A DNA stretch of 64,000 nucleotides from Ignelater luminosus (GCA_011009095.1 VTPC01090619.1:31452-95451), one strand, 5' to 3'. Shown: positions 13,001 to 25,628, numbered from the stretch's first letter. Notes: generated by a model not told the origin, from the sequence alone. Translations and numbers: made by a program.

Positions 13001-15389
13001 AGTTTTGTCAAATAGGTTTAGTATTGAAACTAATCAATTAAGTATCGTTTTAAATCTATCAAATCAGGTAGTTAGTACTGGTTTTGATAGATAAATATAA
13101 AAAGGACGATTAAAAAGATTAATTTCGTTTAATTAATATTATTATTTTTTATTGTTACTATTATTAGTTGTTATTATTACTATTCCTGTTTGTACATAAA
13201 TGCGAAACTAAGAACTACACTAACATCAGGGTAAAACGCAAAATGAGAATGGAAATGTCATCGGATGAACTTTAGCTTTGGAATTTATAAATTTATTCTT
13301 CTATTTTCATCTGTTGAAAAATTTCGTTTAATTAGTATTATTGTTTGTTATTGCGTTTTGTTTTCTGAACTGCTTTCGTCTTGGTATTATTACATTATAG
13401 CAGTGACAGACTGCTGTAATATCTGGAATAGAAAAGTTTGAGATTTTAAACCTGAAGTAGATTTTATTCCAGAAACAGTTACTATTAGCTAATATAAATA
13501 GGATTATTGGAAGATGATACCAAGATTTAAATGTGAACAAGTAATCTCATACTAGGTAAATATGTAAACCATCACATAATTACAAGTTGGGATACGCTTT
13601 CCCCTGTATAGCATGTTACTCATCCCATTCTTGCAAAATATTGCTATGTTTGTTACTTTGGATACGGGGCTTGTGATAAGAAGAGACTTATAAGAAGCTA
13701 AAATTCTAAGTTGTATTGCAACCAAAGATTAGAAATATTAAACGTTTAATCCTGAAAACGCAAATTTTACGATTTCGCTATTGATTATAGCAAGTTGAAA
13801 AATGTGTAGCTTTTGAAGGCACACTTCTAAAAAGGTGGGAAAGAGTTAACTGATTCGGTGAGAGAACAGAATGTTTATTTAGCTTTGATCATTCTCCACC
13901 TCGGTAAATCTCACTGAAACGTTACAATATCTGTTGAAGGGATGTGCATTTCTAATTCACCTGCTTTTTAGATCACTAATGATCGTTAATGTTATTTTGT
14001 TATTATTTCTCGAATAATTTTTAAAAATATTTAAATGTTGATGCTAAATATTTAATACTTATAGTACCTGATTATGAAGACAACCCAAAAATTTTAAAAT
14101 GTTGCGATATATTTGAAATGACATTATTCATTTTATTGGTTTGCGTAGAAGTTACATAAAGCATTCGAACAATAATGGTAGTTACACAACACAAAATTGA
14201 ACTTGAAGATGTTACACACTATCAACATTTTCTTGTCGTCACTATCTGTGCGCATTTCTTATATAACTACTACATCGAGATTTTCTCAGTACTCGAATTA
14301 ATGTAACTAAAAATAATAAAATTCAATTCTGTCTCCAACAAAATGCCAACAGTGTGCATAATGGAAATGTAAGTACTAAACCAATTATAAAAGTAACAAG
14401 AAGCATAAGCATTAAACATTCAGGAAATCGCAAAACTTTGCAAAGTATCTTTTAGCTCTTAATTCCTGTAATGCTCCCAAATTATTGTTTTACATGGTGG
14501 TAGGAACAACTTACATAATTCTTAAATAACACAATGTGCCTATACCAAAGATATTTATGTTATGTTAACTTCTAATAGTTTGGTATTCCTAGTGTTAATA
14601 AATGATCAATTGCTAACAAACATTAATATTAAAACAATAATTCACATTCCTTATAAGTTTGCAAATTTTGAACTTTGCATATTATAATATTTAAGTTTAC
14701 GCATTAGATGTATTTTAAATTAACATGATAGGTGAACTATGAGAGTGCACATAAGATGTTCCCTCTTCTCTCGTGTGATCTACAACTTTAGTTTAATTGA
14801 AAATCCAAAGGGTCAGTTTGCAAAACTTCTAGTTAATTTTATTGTTTGTCCAACATATTGTTCTTTTGGAAATATCAAATTATTATTAAAATTTGAATCT
14901 TTTTAAATTAACCGACTGACAGTTTCAAAATAAAGATTTCTACGAATAATAATAGTTAGGAAAAGCTATAGTGAAGCTTATAATTCCACGAAGAGACCTA
15001 TAGCATAACGCCTGGTTTGTGTATAATCATACCTTCCTGGTGATTTCAATAAATTATTTCTAATGGTTCAATCCGTATTATCATGTTAAATTTAACTGTA
15101 AAAATGATTTGTTGTTCTTTATGCAACTCTGCGTTAATAGGCATAAGATAAACTACAAAAGTACTTACGAAAGCATTTAATTGTTACTAGACTACAGAAT
15201 GACTTACTCTACTTCTAAGTTACTACAAACGTGTTTGTGTCTTGATTACTCAAACATAAGAATTGCACCAACAGAGAATAAAACACCATAAGTAAACTAC
15301 CTATGATGGACGTGGAATGAAAGAGATGTCCAGAATCAATACTACAATGTTTAAAATGTTTAAAATCTATGTCACACTATCAGTCAGTT
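10081..15389. other. AT-rich DNA, possible old repeats, no gene seen
   Basis: Stretches at about 10470-11180 and 11480-11960 are less simple than their surroundings and look like very old transposon sequence. I could not identify terminal repeats or protein motifs in them. Short open frames at 11184-11381 and 13328-13540 (both minus) carry no motif. Confidence 0.4.
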
Positions 15390-15912
15390 TGATCAAACTT
15401 GACTATCAGTCTGAAACAATGACGCCATACCTTTAGTTTGATCAGATTTTCTAACTTTTAGAGGCGTTTCTAAATCCATCAGTCAATTGAATGGCTTACG
15501 TGGTTGGCTAAATTTGAAAATTGTAAAGCAAGCGCGAAACCAAGAAGGTTATAGCGGGTTATAGATAATACTTATTCGTCTCTGTTTTGCTTTTCGTTTA
15601 TTTTCATTTTGTTTCAATGCTAATTCTAATATTGAAACAGCTACTTATTCATTTTTACAAAATAATACCAACTCACCACACAGATATTAAAAGGAATTAT
15701 TATATTATTAAAAAACAACAATAATAATAAATGAATATCAATGTCCTAACCTCACAAAATTAAACAAAAACCCCCTTGTTTTTGTAAACACAGTTATCCT
15801 AACCTCATAGTTTGAACAAATTATGTATTATAATGTGACTACCCAGTTTGGTACAAACTTGAGTTTGTCAGTTTTGATCTCATCATTCTAGACTGATAGT
15901 CAAGTTTAATCA
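15390..15912. mobile_element. MITE-like element with 23-bp terminal inverted repeats
   Basis: The 23 bases at 15390-15412 match the reverse complement of 15890-15912 at 22 of 23 positions; the core is ACTTGACTATCAGTCT. The 523-bp interval encodes nothing recognisable and contains two copies of a CCTAACCTCA-type word (near 15745 and 15798). The flanks show no clear target-site duplication, so the superfamily is undetermined. Confidence 0.65.
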
Positions 15913-16069
15913 TATTATTTGATAATGTGGCCTGTGCTTAATTTTCTTTGCATTCTTTATAGATCTGTTTCAATTCTACGAGAAGAATATAATGACACTT
16001 TAATGTTTCAGGTTCAACAGAAAACCTTACAGAACAAAAGCTTTTCTATTTATGAATGATCATGCTATG

Positions 16070-17745
16070 CAGGCCCGCCGCTAGTCACCTGAACGCCCGT
16101 GTGCAAAACCGACTATGCCGCCCCCACCCGCATCTTCTGTCCCTGTCTGGGCTTGTACAAAGTAAAGAAATACTTTACAAAGTCAAACCATTTATTATCA
16201 TTACATGTTTATGACGTACAATTTTCAAAAATCAATGTCAATGTCAAACGCCCGGCTCTCACTCATTTATTGTACCAAATGTGAGTTTTTTGTGATTGTA
16301 CCTACTTTTGTTAAGGTGCTTCGAAGCTGTAGACTTCTCGAATCTTAATTCCGATACATGCCAATAGATGGCGTTGTTATGAGATAATTGACAAAGCCAG
16401 TTAATGTGAGACAAAGTACCGGCACCAAACAAAACACGATTGCAAATTGGGCTCATTCGCGATTTTCTCTCCGCTAGAGGAGCTGTTATTCCACGTTAAA
16501 TCTAAACGGCAGTTTATAAATTTTAATAACCTCAAACTTATAAACTGACTTTTAAAGTTGTCCATTGTCAAATTCGAAAAATTTGTCACTTGTAACCTAT
16601 AATTCAGTTGACAGTTCGTACCCAAGCTAACCAGTTCTGTTTACATAGCGGTTTAAAAAAAATAATTTTCGAGCAATGATTTTTTACGATTTTCAAAGCA
16701 CCTTGACACCCAAATAATTCATCAAACGAATTAATACGGCTTTTGTTAAGAAAGCTCCATCAGATAGAACTGTTTATAATTAGTTTGCTGAGTTCCAGCG
16801 TGGACGTTCTTTTCTTAGTGATGAATTTTGTGAAGGTGGTTCGTCCAGTCTGTTGTTGGCACTAACGTTGATGCCGTGCGTAAAACGATTGAGGGCGATC
16901 GGCATGTGACACACCTTAGGCATTGACGTAAAAACAATACACACGATTTTACACGATCATTTAGACGTGTAAATTGGTGCAAAGAAATGCTGAAGAAATT
17001 CAACCGAGATCATTCAAATTTAGTGTACGACATTGTTACATGTGACGAAAGTTGGATCTACTCATACCAGCCGGAAATTAAACAGCAATCCACTATTTGG
17101 ATGTTTCGAGATGAATCGAAACCCGCAGAAGTTGTTCGTTCACGCAGTATTGCAAAGTAAATGATTGCTTGTTTCTTCCGTATTTCTGGACATATGACAA
17201 TCATAGCTTCAGAGGATTGAAAAACTGTGAACGCTGATCGGAACACAACAATCTGTTTGCCGGAAGTCATCGATGAAATCAGTAAAAACAATCCACACCG
17301 ACGCATCATTCTTCTCCACGACAATGCAAGTGCCCACACAGTTTAACAAACTGTCTACTTTTTAGCGAGTGAAAAAGTGAAATTGATGTCGCATTGTCCA
17401 TATGCACCTGATGACTTCTTTCTGTTTCCAACAATCAAAAACAAAATGCGTGGTGAGTGTTATTCTTCACCTGAAGCAGCCGTTGAGGCATTTAGGCAAC
17501 TGGTTTCTAAGGTATACCAGCTTCAGATTGGAAAAAATGCTTCGAAAATTGGTTCGAGCGTAAGCAAATGGGTATTGATGCTAAGGGCGAATATTTTGAA
17601 AAACAATAAAGCCATTCACTAAATTGTATCGGTGTACTGATTAATGAGAATGTATGAACATGAAGAGATTGCTGTATTTGCCGCCCCCCTGAACGTGCCG
17701 CCCGTTTGCGGTGCACACCCTGCACACCCGCTTACGGCGGGCCTG
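16070..17745. mobile_element. Non-autonomous hAT-type element carrying a nested mariner
   Basis: Perfect 11-bp terminal inverted repeats CAGGCCCGCCG (16070-16080) and CGGCGGGCCTG (17735-17745) bound the element. The 8-bp flanks ATGCTATG (16062-16069) and ATTCTATG (17746-17753) agree at 7 of 8 bases. An 8-bp duplication with a CAGG-type terminus is the hAT signature. Both ends are GC-rich and share GCCGCCCCC words (near 16110 and 17680). No hAT transposase is visible; the interior is largely a dead mariner that inserted later. Confidence 0.75.
16676..17609 (+). pseudogene. Mariner transposase pseudogene (DD34D type)
   Basis: The frame is broken by several stops but the mariner order is clear: an EFQRGRS-like piece near 16795; RHVTH near 16900; WCKEMLKKFNR near 16977-17010; CDESWIY with the first catalytic Asp at 17044-17046; LLHDNAS with the second Asp at 17320-17322; and DFFLFP with the third Asp at 17413-17415. 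Only 30 residues separate the second and third Asp. A 12-nt loss in the usual SPDLAP segment explains this and brings the family's 34 down to 30. About 25 residues are also missing before WCKEML. It ends at a TAA after GEYFEKQ. The mariner's own terminal repeats could not be placed. Confidence 0.85.
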
Positions 17746-18292
17746 ATTCTATGTCATATTGAATAAATTCTAACTCGAATGTCTTCAATTTTATAAAAAT
17801 GTACCTAAGGTTGCCAACTAATCTAGTCTAGTCACACTTGAAGAAAAAAGTTCAATTCGTTTGAATCAAACAACCCTCAAAACAGGATTTCACTACTCTT
17901 GTGTACAAAGGTCCTATTAAGAATTTTCTGGATTTAAGCAATTTTTGCATCTGATTGACTTTAGGTAGTAATCATGAAAGTTTATCAGAGAAACGATTGA
18001 TTCCTTTAAAATACTACAAACTATAAAAAGCTAAGAGATGGAATCAATTACTTTGGCTTTGGCTACTAGAAACTTAACTATGGGTAAATTTGTGTAAATG
18101 CAACAAAATATTTTGCATTTTTCCCCTCTGCAAAAGATCCTGTCGGCATCCATGTTTACTACGGATTTCTTTTTCACGAATTTTATTTTGCTTTCTGTCA
18201 TCTCTAGTTTTTTTCCTATTATGTTTGACATTGCTTTGTAGGCAGCACATGTTTTCTTTCTTGAAAATTTTAAAACTCTAAATGGTTTAAGT

Positions 18293-19300
18293 CAGGGGTC
18301 CCCAACCTTTTTGTATCTAAGAGCACATTCTAGAGTATCGGTCGACCGGCGGGCACCATTTATTTTTTTAAGGTAAATCTATAGTTGGGCATAATTAATG
18401 ATACACATAAAATACAAAAAAAAATTTAATTCCAAAAATATAATCTTTGGCACTGCATTTCATTGGCCATTGCTTCATGATAATGATATTCCTGCTCGTA
18501 GGCAATCATCAACATGTTCATCTGTTAGTCGAGATCTGTACTTTCATTTTATGATATTCATTGTTGAACACAATGATTCACCCAAGTCTGTGAAACCGGA
18601 AAACGGTTTTATCTTGTATGGTGATTTTTTTCGAGAATAGAGATTTGTTTCCGTCAATTATATTTCAGTTCTTATCTGAACCGTTAGTTCAACAAAATTT
18701 TGATTTTTGGTATTGAGATAATTTTTTATTTCTTCATTTAAATTTACAAATCTTGTAAGACCTTTGCCTTTACTGAGTCAACGTACTTCAGTATACACAA
18801 TAAGACCAGGATCTTCAGGTTTTTCTAGTAGGGCCTTGAAAAGGTAGTGTTGCAAAGAGGCGGCTCGAATAAAGATTACTATTTTTGTAACTACTTTCAT
18901 GACGTGTCCGAAGGGTAATATTCTAACACACAAAGCTTCCTGGTAGATAACACAGTGATACGACATAAAATTTGAAAATGATTTATCTTTCTTGCAAATC
19001 CATTGATATTACCAACCATTGCTGGTGCGCCATCAGTAGTTATCGCCGACAGCTTGTGCAGAGGCATATTTATCTAGTCTGCATAATTATGCTCTTAATA
19101 CGTTATAGATTTCCTCACCTGTTGTTCGTCCTTTCATCGGTAATATTTTTAGTAGATCTTTTTTACAGTAAAGTTACTTAATGCCATTCTCACCATAACT
19201 GCTAACTATGCTGTGTATTGTATTGTAGTAAGTACTAGTCACATATTTCCAAATCACTTTTTAACTGAGTTTGCATGTCTTTTGAAATGGCATGTATTCT
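18293..19300 (-). mobile_element. Degenerate hAT element, Buster/ZBED5-like
   Basis: The left terminus at 18293 reads CAGGGGTCCCCAACCTTT, a hallmark of a widespread hAT group. On the minus strand a decayed transposase is readable: ITTDGAPAMVG with its Asp codon at 19032-19034, then HCVIYQEALC and LPFGHVMKVV (18966-18880), then a YTEVR end near 18780. The order matches Buster/ZBED5-type transposases. No matching right terminus was found, so the right edge is approximate and the copy looks truncated there. Confidence 0.75.
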
Positions 19301-22300
19301 TCTTGCGACGGTGTTATCTGACAACTGTAAATCTTATATTGCTGACGTTTGTTAGAAAATCCCTCCCGCGTATATTTCTCTAAGTCTAATTCATTACTAA
19401 ATATTAAAAAAAATCTCAAAACATTTTTACATAACATTTTATTGAAAAAATTCTTTTACTCTACTTATTTTGTGTAGTGGCTTTCTGGTTCTTGAATCTT
19501 ATTGTTCATCATCTTTATTTTTTTTTCTTTTTGTTCGGTATTACTCTATAGCGTTCTTCTTCAAAAAGCACTGTTCTTGTTTGCATTATTCTATTTCTAT
19601 CGACTAGAAGTTTTTTGTTATGTTGATGTATTCTTGGCATCTCATGTGTTATTTATGCTCTGAACAAAAAATGATTTGAGCTTCTATGAATTTAGCATGT
19701 CGGGACTCATCCACAAAACTTTTTGTATATTTTAGTGATTTTTACTGCCTCCGCTTTTTTTTTCGGTTTCTTTTTCCTATTTGATCTCTTCGATGGATGC
19801 ACATATATTTAACTTTGTATACTGATTTATGCATCTAATCTATATTTGATATTTTTCTTGAGCAAAATAATTTTTTTTCCTTTTGCTGAGATAATCTCTT
19901 TTGAAGAGATACTTACTAGATTCTACTATTTCCAAGAACAATTTTTGGTCAATAGTCCTACTATCATAAATACAATATTGCCTTATGGCAAAATTCAACT
20001 GTATATAGTATTCAATTTTAAATAAATATTGCTAAATCTATAATGTCAATTAACAATAAATTCATCAACTAATATAATAACAACAATAAAATAAATATTT
20101 CTAGTACCTATATTATTCATGATGTTCTTTTTTTATAGAAAGTATTAGCTTCACATGTGATTTTTAAAATCAGCGTGTGTTGCAGAATACTGTCTTAATT
20201 CATAGAATATCCCACTACTCAATCTAGTTTGTTATTTCCACTTTTTATGATGATTTTGCTTATTTTATTAATGTTTACAAAATTTTACAACATTAATCAT
20301 TATTATATAAATATAAAAATTCCCTCAAAATTAGTGCGATAAATTATGATGCGACGAGAAAAAATTGGAACTTGTACTTTTAATAGATTAACTAATAGCC
20401 AATCGAATATTAATTAAATTCTAATTCGTAGAACTTGGATAAATTAACGTATTAATAAATACTTAGAATAAAAAACAAGAAATACCGTAATCTTCTCGTA
20501 AACAACGCAAACTTATTTAATAATTACTAACATTTTTATTAACGCAGACAGTCTCTATATCATTTATTTCCTAATATCTGAATAATAACTATCGTTTTTT
20601 TGCAATGTAATTCATACAATCCCAGAGGTTGATGACTAATGGGTTTTGCAAAACCGTAAACCTGATTGCTCCATAAGTTTTTACCTTTGCGTTTGTTATA
20701 GCGCAAGCAGAACATTTTTCTTAGTGTATTCACGGAAACTTGTCTTCATCCGAAGCACTAATTTGTGGCGTTTACCTGGTCTGAAATTATAATAGTATGG
20801 GAAGTACAAAATTGGCTAGAATTTTTTGCAATAATTTATTTATAGGGAAAATGCATTCCCTAGCTATTATGTCCGGTTTTAATGGTGACGTATCAGAAAA
20901 AATTGATGATGTCATTATTTTTATTTTTCATTTGCATTTTTTTTTAAATAATTTGCTTAAATCTTAATTTATTGTTATTTAAAAGCGCGTGAAGTGTTTG
21001 TATTAAATTTAATCATATTCAAAGCAATTTATTCATGTATAAACACGAAATTGTCCATAACCCTTTGAACTTAGCATATAATCTTTCAATCGTATCAAGA
21101 ATCCTGGAATAACATCGTGTTACAGAGATTTATATAAAATATAATGTAAGAGAGATAAATTTTATTATGTTGTAACACTACACAACCATTCAACAATCCA
21201 GAGATTTTAGAAATATTGGAAAGCATGTTGTATATATTTGCTATTACTTAATTCGTGTGTTTTTAGCCTCACGATGTAGCAAAACGTCATTATACAATTA
21301 TATTAATATTAAAAGCATAATTGAGCTTCATTTCTGGCATTTGAAATCCTGTCACAAAATTTATAATTATATATATTGTTAAAACATAATTTCATTTGCT
21401 TAAAGCAAATAAATCTCTTTAATAAAACACAGGCTGGAACGATTATATATTTTCCGGTAAAGAATATTTTTGCTTTATCGTTAAATTTCTTTTTCTACTC
21501 AGGAATCTACACAGGAATTTCGATACACTTTTTGGGATAATACATAGGGCTTTTAACGTATTCCTTGCGTAGGTTTTTTGTGATATTGGAAGAGTGTGTT
21601 TTCATTGAGTTAACTCAAACAAAAAGCATTTAGATATTCAAGCCCCACCTACGTATCTAATTTAAATTAATTAATTAATATTTTTTAATGTAAATGTCCT
21701 AAGTACTAAATTTTTATTAATTTAAGATCTCTCGAATTATCAAAGGGGTACTAATAAAAATTTGATTTGCAGTTTTTAACTGTTGCATTGTATAAGCTTC
21801 ATCTGCAATATGCTTGTCGAAGATTCATTAAAGATTAAACGATAAAATATTAGCGATAAGCATATACCTATGATTTTCTAATTATTCGATACCTCTTTTT
21901 CTTTCATCTTCCTACATACCTTGTTTAGGTTTATTTTTTTATAGCATTATTCATATAGAGTACTATTCTTTACATGCTATCAACTTTAGAATGTTTGCGA
22001 CTGCCCTTTTTTTTTAATTAAAAACTTTAAACTAAAAAGGTACCAATCAGCTCTACGTTCTAAAAATATTTTTTGACTGACAGAGTATTTCATAAGTGTA
22101 GGCTTGTGATTCTATATGTGATCTTGTTTTACACTGAATATTTAATTTGTACAAAGACAATCGACAGGCTTCAAACCTATTACCTTTGTTTTTGTAAATT
22201 ACTGATGAAAAACATTTGCTAACGATTATAATCTTTTCGGGTGCCCAAGACCAAGAAAGACAAACTGTAAATGTATACTCTTCTTTTTCTCCTTCCTCTG

Positions 22301-24300
22301 ATCTCATATCTGTCGCAATTAGCTTGCATAGTAATAGTCGTCGAATACTAGCTTAAAAAGCACCATTTTTGATCTGTCCTCTGTTTCATGACAAGATTCA
22401 GCAGAATTCATTCAGATTCAAAGTTAAAATAATACTTTTAATGTAAGAAAAAACGATTGAAAACAATTAAAAAAAGCAACACACAAACTTTAACTGTTTG
22501 TTGGTCTTTAACTAGAAAGATAGGATCTAGATAAGAAAAAAATAATTCAGGCCAAAGGAAACCAACAAGTAAATGGGATGGCAAAAAACGTTGGGACGCT
22601 TTTATATTTGCAACTAAGTTTGCTACTATTGTGATCATTACTTTTTCAACGTTTACTTACTAATGCACAAGGAGAGAGATAATTGCCAATAATAAAATTT
22701 ATCATCTGATGACACCGCTGCTCACTTCTCAAGTGATTTAAACTTGTTATACACTGATAGCTTGAATTTGGTACTTCTGAGAGAGGCTAGGTCATTTGGC
22801 TGCGAGACTGTTAGAACAGAATGTGGCCGTTTGGATAAAAAACAAAAAATAGTATTGTAATTCTCTTTTTGTAAATTTCCAATTATTGTTTCCTATCGTT
22901 TCCGTCAGTTCTGAAGGTTAAGATTTTTATTATATGTTGATACCATTCTATTTGCTTGCATCTTGCTAATCTCAATATAAAAGAAAAAGGTCGGCTTCCA
23001 ATCAGCCATCATAAATCCTTTTGAGATCACAAGATAATAATTTGAAAAAACAGTGTTTGCTATAAACCATTACTACCATACCTTACCAAGACTGTCTTTG
23101 TTAATACCATCTCTATTGGCTTGTTACATCTTTAATAACAGCTTTTGGAATTTTTGGTATACCAGAATCAGGGTAGTAATTCACAAGTCACAATACGTCT
23201 TTTGTCTATATACAATTGTTTTTATAATTTTTAAGGACGTGAGAATAAATTTCTACCAGAAAATCAAATTTCTGCCTAGATCAATAAGATTTCTTGCCTA
23301 GAGATAATTTTTGTTTTTGATCTCACTATTAAACATTTTTTTATTAGGTTTATTCTAATAGAAATTTCGCAATAAAATCAACCTATGAACTTTGTTGCAT
23401 TAATAAATACTGATGAAATATAATAACGCCAAAAGTTCAAAAGTTTTTAATAGAGTTTTAATTAGTACTATCTTTCAAAACATTGTGGGATGCCCCGTAT
23501 AATATCAAAACGTTGAAAATAATGTGCAAAGGAATTAATTAAAAACATGGAATATATTCAGTTTTAGAAATACAAAAGATCTTTAGCAGGAAGAGAAACA
23601 AAAAAATAATATTTAGCATATTTTAGAAGGAAGTGACATAATATTAAAGTATACTAAGTTCTGAAAACCACTTTTATTAAGGGTGTAGGTGGGATAGGTC
23701 ACTTATGTAAATAAATACATGACTGTTATATTTTCCTTAAGCTAATTACTAAGAATTCATTATAATAAAATTCTAATCCGGCTCTGTTTTTAATTGTCAA
23801 GAAGACAATACATCCTAGTTGTATTTAATAATTAAGAAAAATAATGTTTTCTAACTATATTTATGTCTTGATTTTTCTGAATTAAAGATGAATAATTATA
23901 AAAAGTCCTAAGAATACCGATATCATAAAAAAGTCCGTTAAAAAGGAATGGAGGGGCGTCGAAAATTCCCAAATTCCCCCATGATGTTTCTCCTCTCGGT
24001 TTATTCTGCTTCCCACCTGTCCGCAGGTTATTCACTTACGGGGAGAAAGAAAGAAGAAAAGATGACAATATCCGCGTGTAACTCTGGTTGTCGTTGTTCC
24101 CGTTCTTTTCGATTAATTATTAATGAAGCGACTAGTAATTTACATAAAACCAAGTGCTGACACGGGTATAAACTATTTTCGCATAACTTGGAATTTATCT
24201 TGATCTATCCTCATACCTTCCAGGTTACACTGCTCTAGAGGCATTATAAATCGTGTGCACTTGACACAAACACATACGCAGAGAAATCGATGAAAACGCT
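19301..24300. other. AT-rich DNA upstream of the gene, no gene seen
   Basis: No splice-supported exon or RNA gene is visible. A GGATGCCCCGTAT word near 23489-23501 is, on the minus strand, similar to the ACAGAGTGTCCC end of the repeat at 35435 and may be another terminus of that family. Open frames at 22053-22307, 22438-22638 (minus) and 23053-23301 (plus) lack motifs. Confidence 0.45.
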
Positions 24301-24374
24301 TCTCTGCCTGACACGGACACGAACCGGGGGTAGCAGCATAAACCCCCACACTCTGAGGGGTGCAGAAACGGAAG

Positions 24375-24530
24375 CGACGTCATAACCGCTACGTCATAAC
24401 CATGACGTTACGAAGTAAGAGGAAGGGAAAAGGGGGATTCTAACGGTGCGCTATAGCGGTCGATGGGGAGTGACGTCACTATGCTGGTATGACGTAAGAA
24501 GTGTCGCGAACGCCGAGTTTTATAATAGGC
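24375..24530 (+). promoter_or_regulatory. Promoter of first exon 1A with CRE cluster and TATA-like box
   Basis: Five CRE-like sites lie within 123 bp: CGACGTCA (24375), TACGTCA (24390), TGACGTTA (24403), a perfect palindromic TGACGTCA (24471) and TGACGTAA (24490). About 30 bp further on comes a TATA-like TTTATAATA near 24520, which would place transcription start at roughly 24550. The region is clearly more GC-rich than its surroundings. CREB/ATF-type bZIP factors bind such sites, so cAMP/calcium-responsive expression is inferred. The start site is not proven by sequence. Confidence 0.5.
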
Positions 24531-24549
24531 GAGTTGAGGCAGGATTGTT

Positions 24550-24998
24550 ATACTTGCTGCAAGAGTGAAGGTGTGCAGTCGCGTGTTATATCTAGAGTGC
24601 TATGGACCATCGCGAAGACGAACGTTCACATGGTGTTAAGTTACCGAAGACCGGAACATTTATTATATGTTTATAATTGAAAGGACCCGGTGCCCTAGTT
24701 CCTGTGCGCTTTGAACACTTAGCATTTTTTTCATTCCTTAAAATTTGTTCCTGATAACGAGTTACCATTTAAACAAAAGTTTTAATTTATTATTAAGTGA
24801 GATATCTCTGAAGATTCAAGAGGACATTGAAAAAGTTTTATGAAAAACTTATAAATTGTCGCGTGCGCCTTTGAAGATATCCGTCATCGATTAGCAGTTA
24901 AAAGTTTCAGCAGGAAGCTTTCAGTGACTGTTTAGAACTTTTATTGAATACAGTAGGAAGAAATAGACTGTGCTTATTTAATTTTTGTGTTCTTGTGT
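24550..24998 (+). other. Probable 5' UTR of transcript 1A, with an upstream ORF
   Basis: This is the span between the inferred start site and the coding ATG at 24999. It contains an upstream ORF at 24602-24676 (24 codons, beginning MDHREDERSHG, ending TAA), plus several later stops. An in-frame TAG at 24954 precedes the main ATG, so the coding frame does not continue upstream. A long leader with an uORF would be expected to reduce or condition translation of the main frame. Confidence 0.45.
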
Positions 24999-25104
24999 AT
25001 GAGGATTTCGACTGATCCAGTCGTGGATTCGCCTTCTAAGGGTCCGGAAGGCGCGCGCTCTGTAACCACCACTCCGGAGCCAACAGAGTTCCAGGAGTCG
25101 CCAG
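24999..25104 (+). CDS. Alternative first coding exon 1A of an unidentified gene (possibly Hr38/NR4A-like)
   Basis: The exon encodes 35 residues from ATG at 24999 (MRISTDPVVDSPSKGPEG at the start) plus one base, then a donor CCAG|GTGAAT. Codon use is far more GC-rich than nearby DNA and the peptide is rich in Ser, Thr, Pro and Glu, as in disordered activation domains. It leaves phase 1, which is exactly what the acceptor at 62583 needs. Joined to that exon the frame stays open for 72 codons. A GTG 12 bases upstream is in frame but unlikely as a start. No domain is present, so identity rests on the rest of the gene outside the window. A large insect transcription-factor gene is likely, and Hr38/NR4A is a guess. 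Confidence 0.7.
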
Positions 25105-25466
25105 GTGAATTATTGTGCCTCTGCTTCAGTAGACTGAATGCTATTTTATGTGTTACCTTCGTAAGAAATCACATTAGATAGAACATTTTGTGTTTTGCTT
25201 GGTATAATAAATTTCGAAACCATAAAAATGTTTCAAATAATCAGTTTTGAAGTTCCTGGATTTATTAAATGTTAAATGTCTATTATCTTCTTCTCCAGCA
25301 CACGTCCAACTCCAAAGTTTGGTTTTTTGTGTTATTTTTGCATGCCAATAATAAAAAGAGACTTGTAATTTGTTTTGTAAAATTGTGCCGTTTAAACGCT
25401 TTAAAAACGAATTGGTGAATCAAAAATAATTGCAAAATCATCGCTCACCGATAAATTCTAAAAAAA

Positions 25467-25476
25467 TATATAAAAA
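25467..25476 (+). promoter_or_regulatory. TATA box of first exon 1B
   Basis: TATATAAAAA stands about 30 bp before the region (about 25497) where a transcript would start and 56 bp before the ATG of exon 1B. This spacing fits a TATA-driven promoter with a very short leader of about 25 nt. AT-rich DNA yields TATA-like words by chance; the position relative to a coding first exon is what supports it. Confidence 0.45.
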
Positions 25477-25522
25477 CGTACAGAAGAACCTGTGTTGTGT
25501 TGTACGATGCCATCAATCCGAG

Positions 25523-25628
25523 ATGCGCTCCGGTCCGTCGCCGAGCAGACACGGGCTGCAATGTTATAGCGCACAACATACCGATTCCAACAACAATTCA
25601 CCTAGTTACAACTACCTGAGAAATAAGT
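25523..25628 (+). CDS. Alternative first coding exon 1B of the same gene
   Basis: ATG at 25523 has G at -3 and opens 35 codons (MRSGPSPSRHGLQCYS at the start, then an Asn/Ser/Tyr-rich end) plus one base, followed by a strong donor T|GTATGT at 25629. The coding part is 106 nt, the same length and phase as exon 1A, so it too joins the acceptor at 62583 in frame, creating a Cys codon at the junction. Codon use is GC-rich against an AT-rich background. Splicing 1A into a site near 25484 instead would hit a stop, so 1A and 1B are alternatives. The frame is open further upstream (from 25430) but has no other ATG. No known domain is present. Confidence 0.55.

Noticed and set aside
25484..25628. Exon 1B as an internal exon following exon 1A
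   Set aside because: Joining 1A to a site after CAG at 25483 meets a stop, and the acceptor lacks a pyrimidine tract. A TATA box at 25467 argues for a first exon instead.
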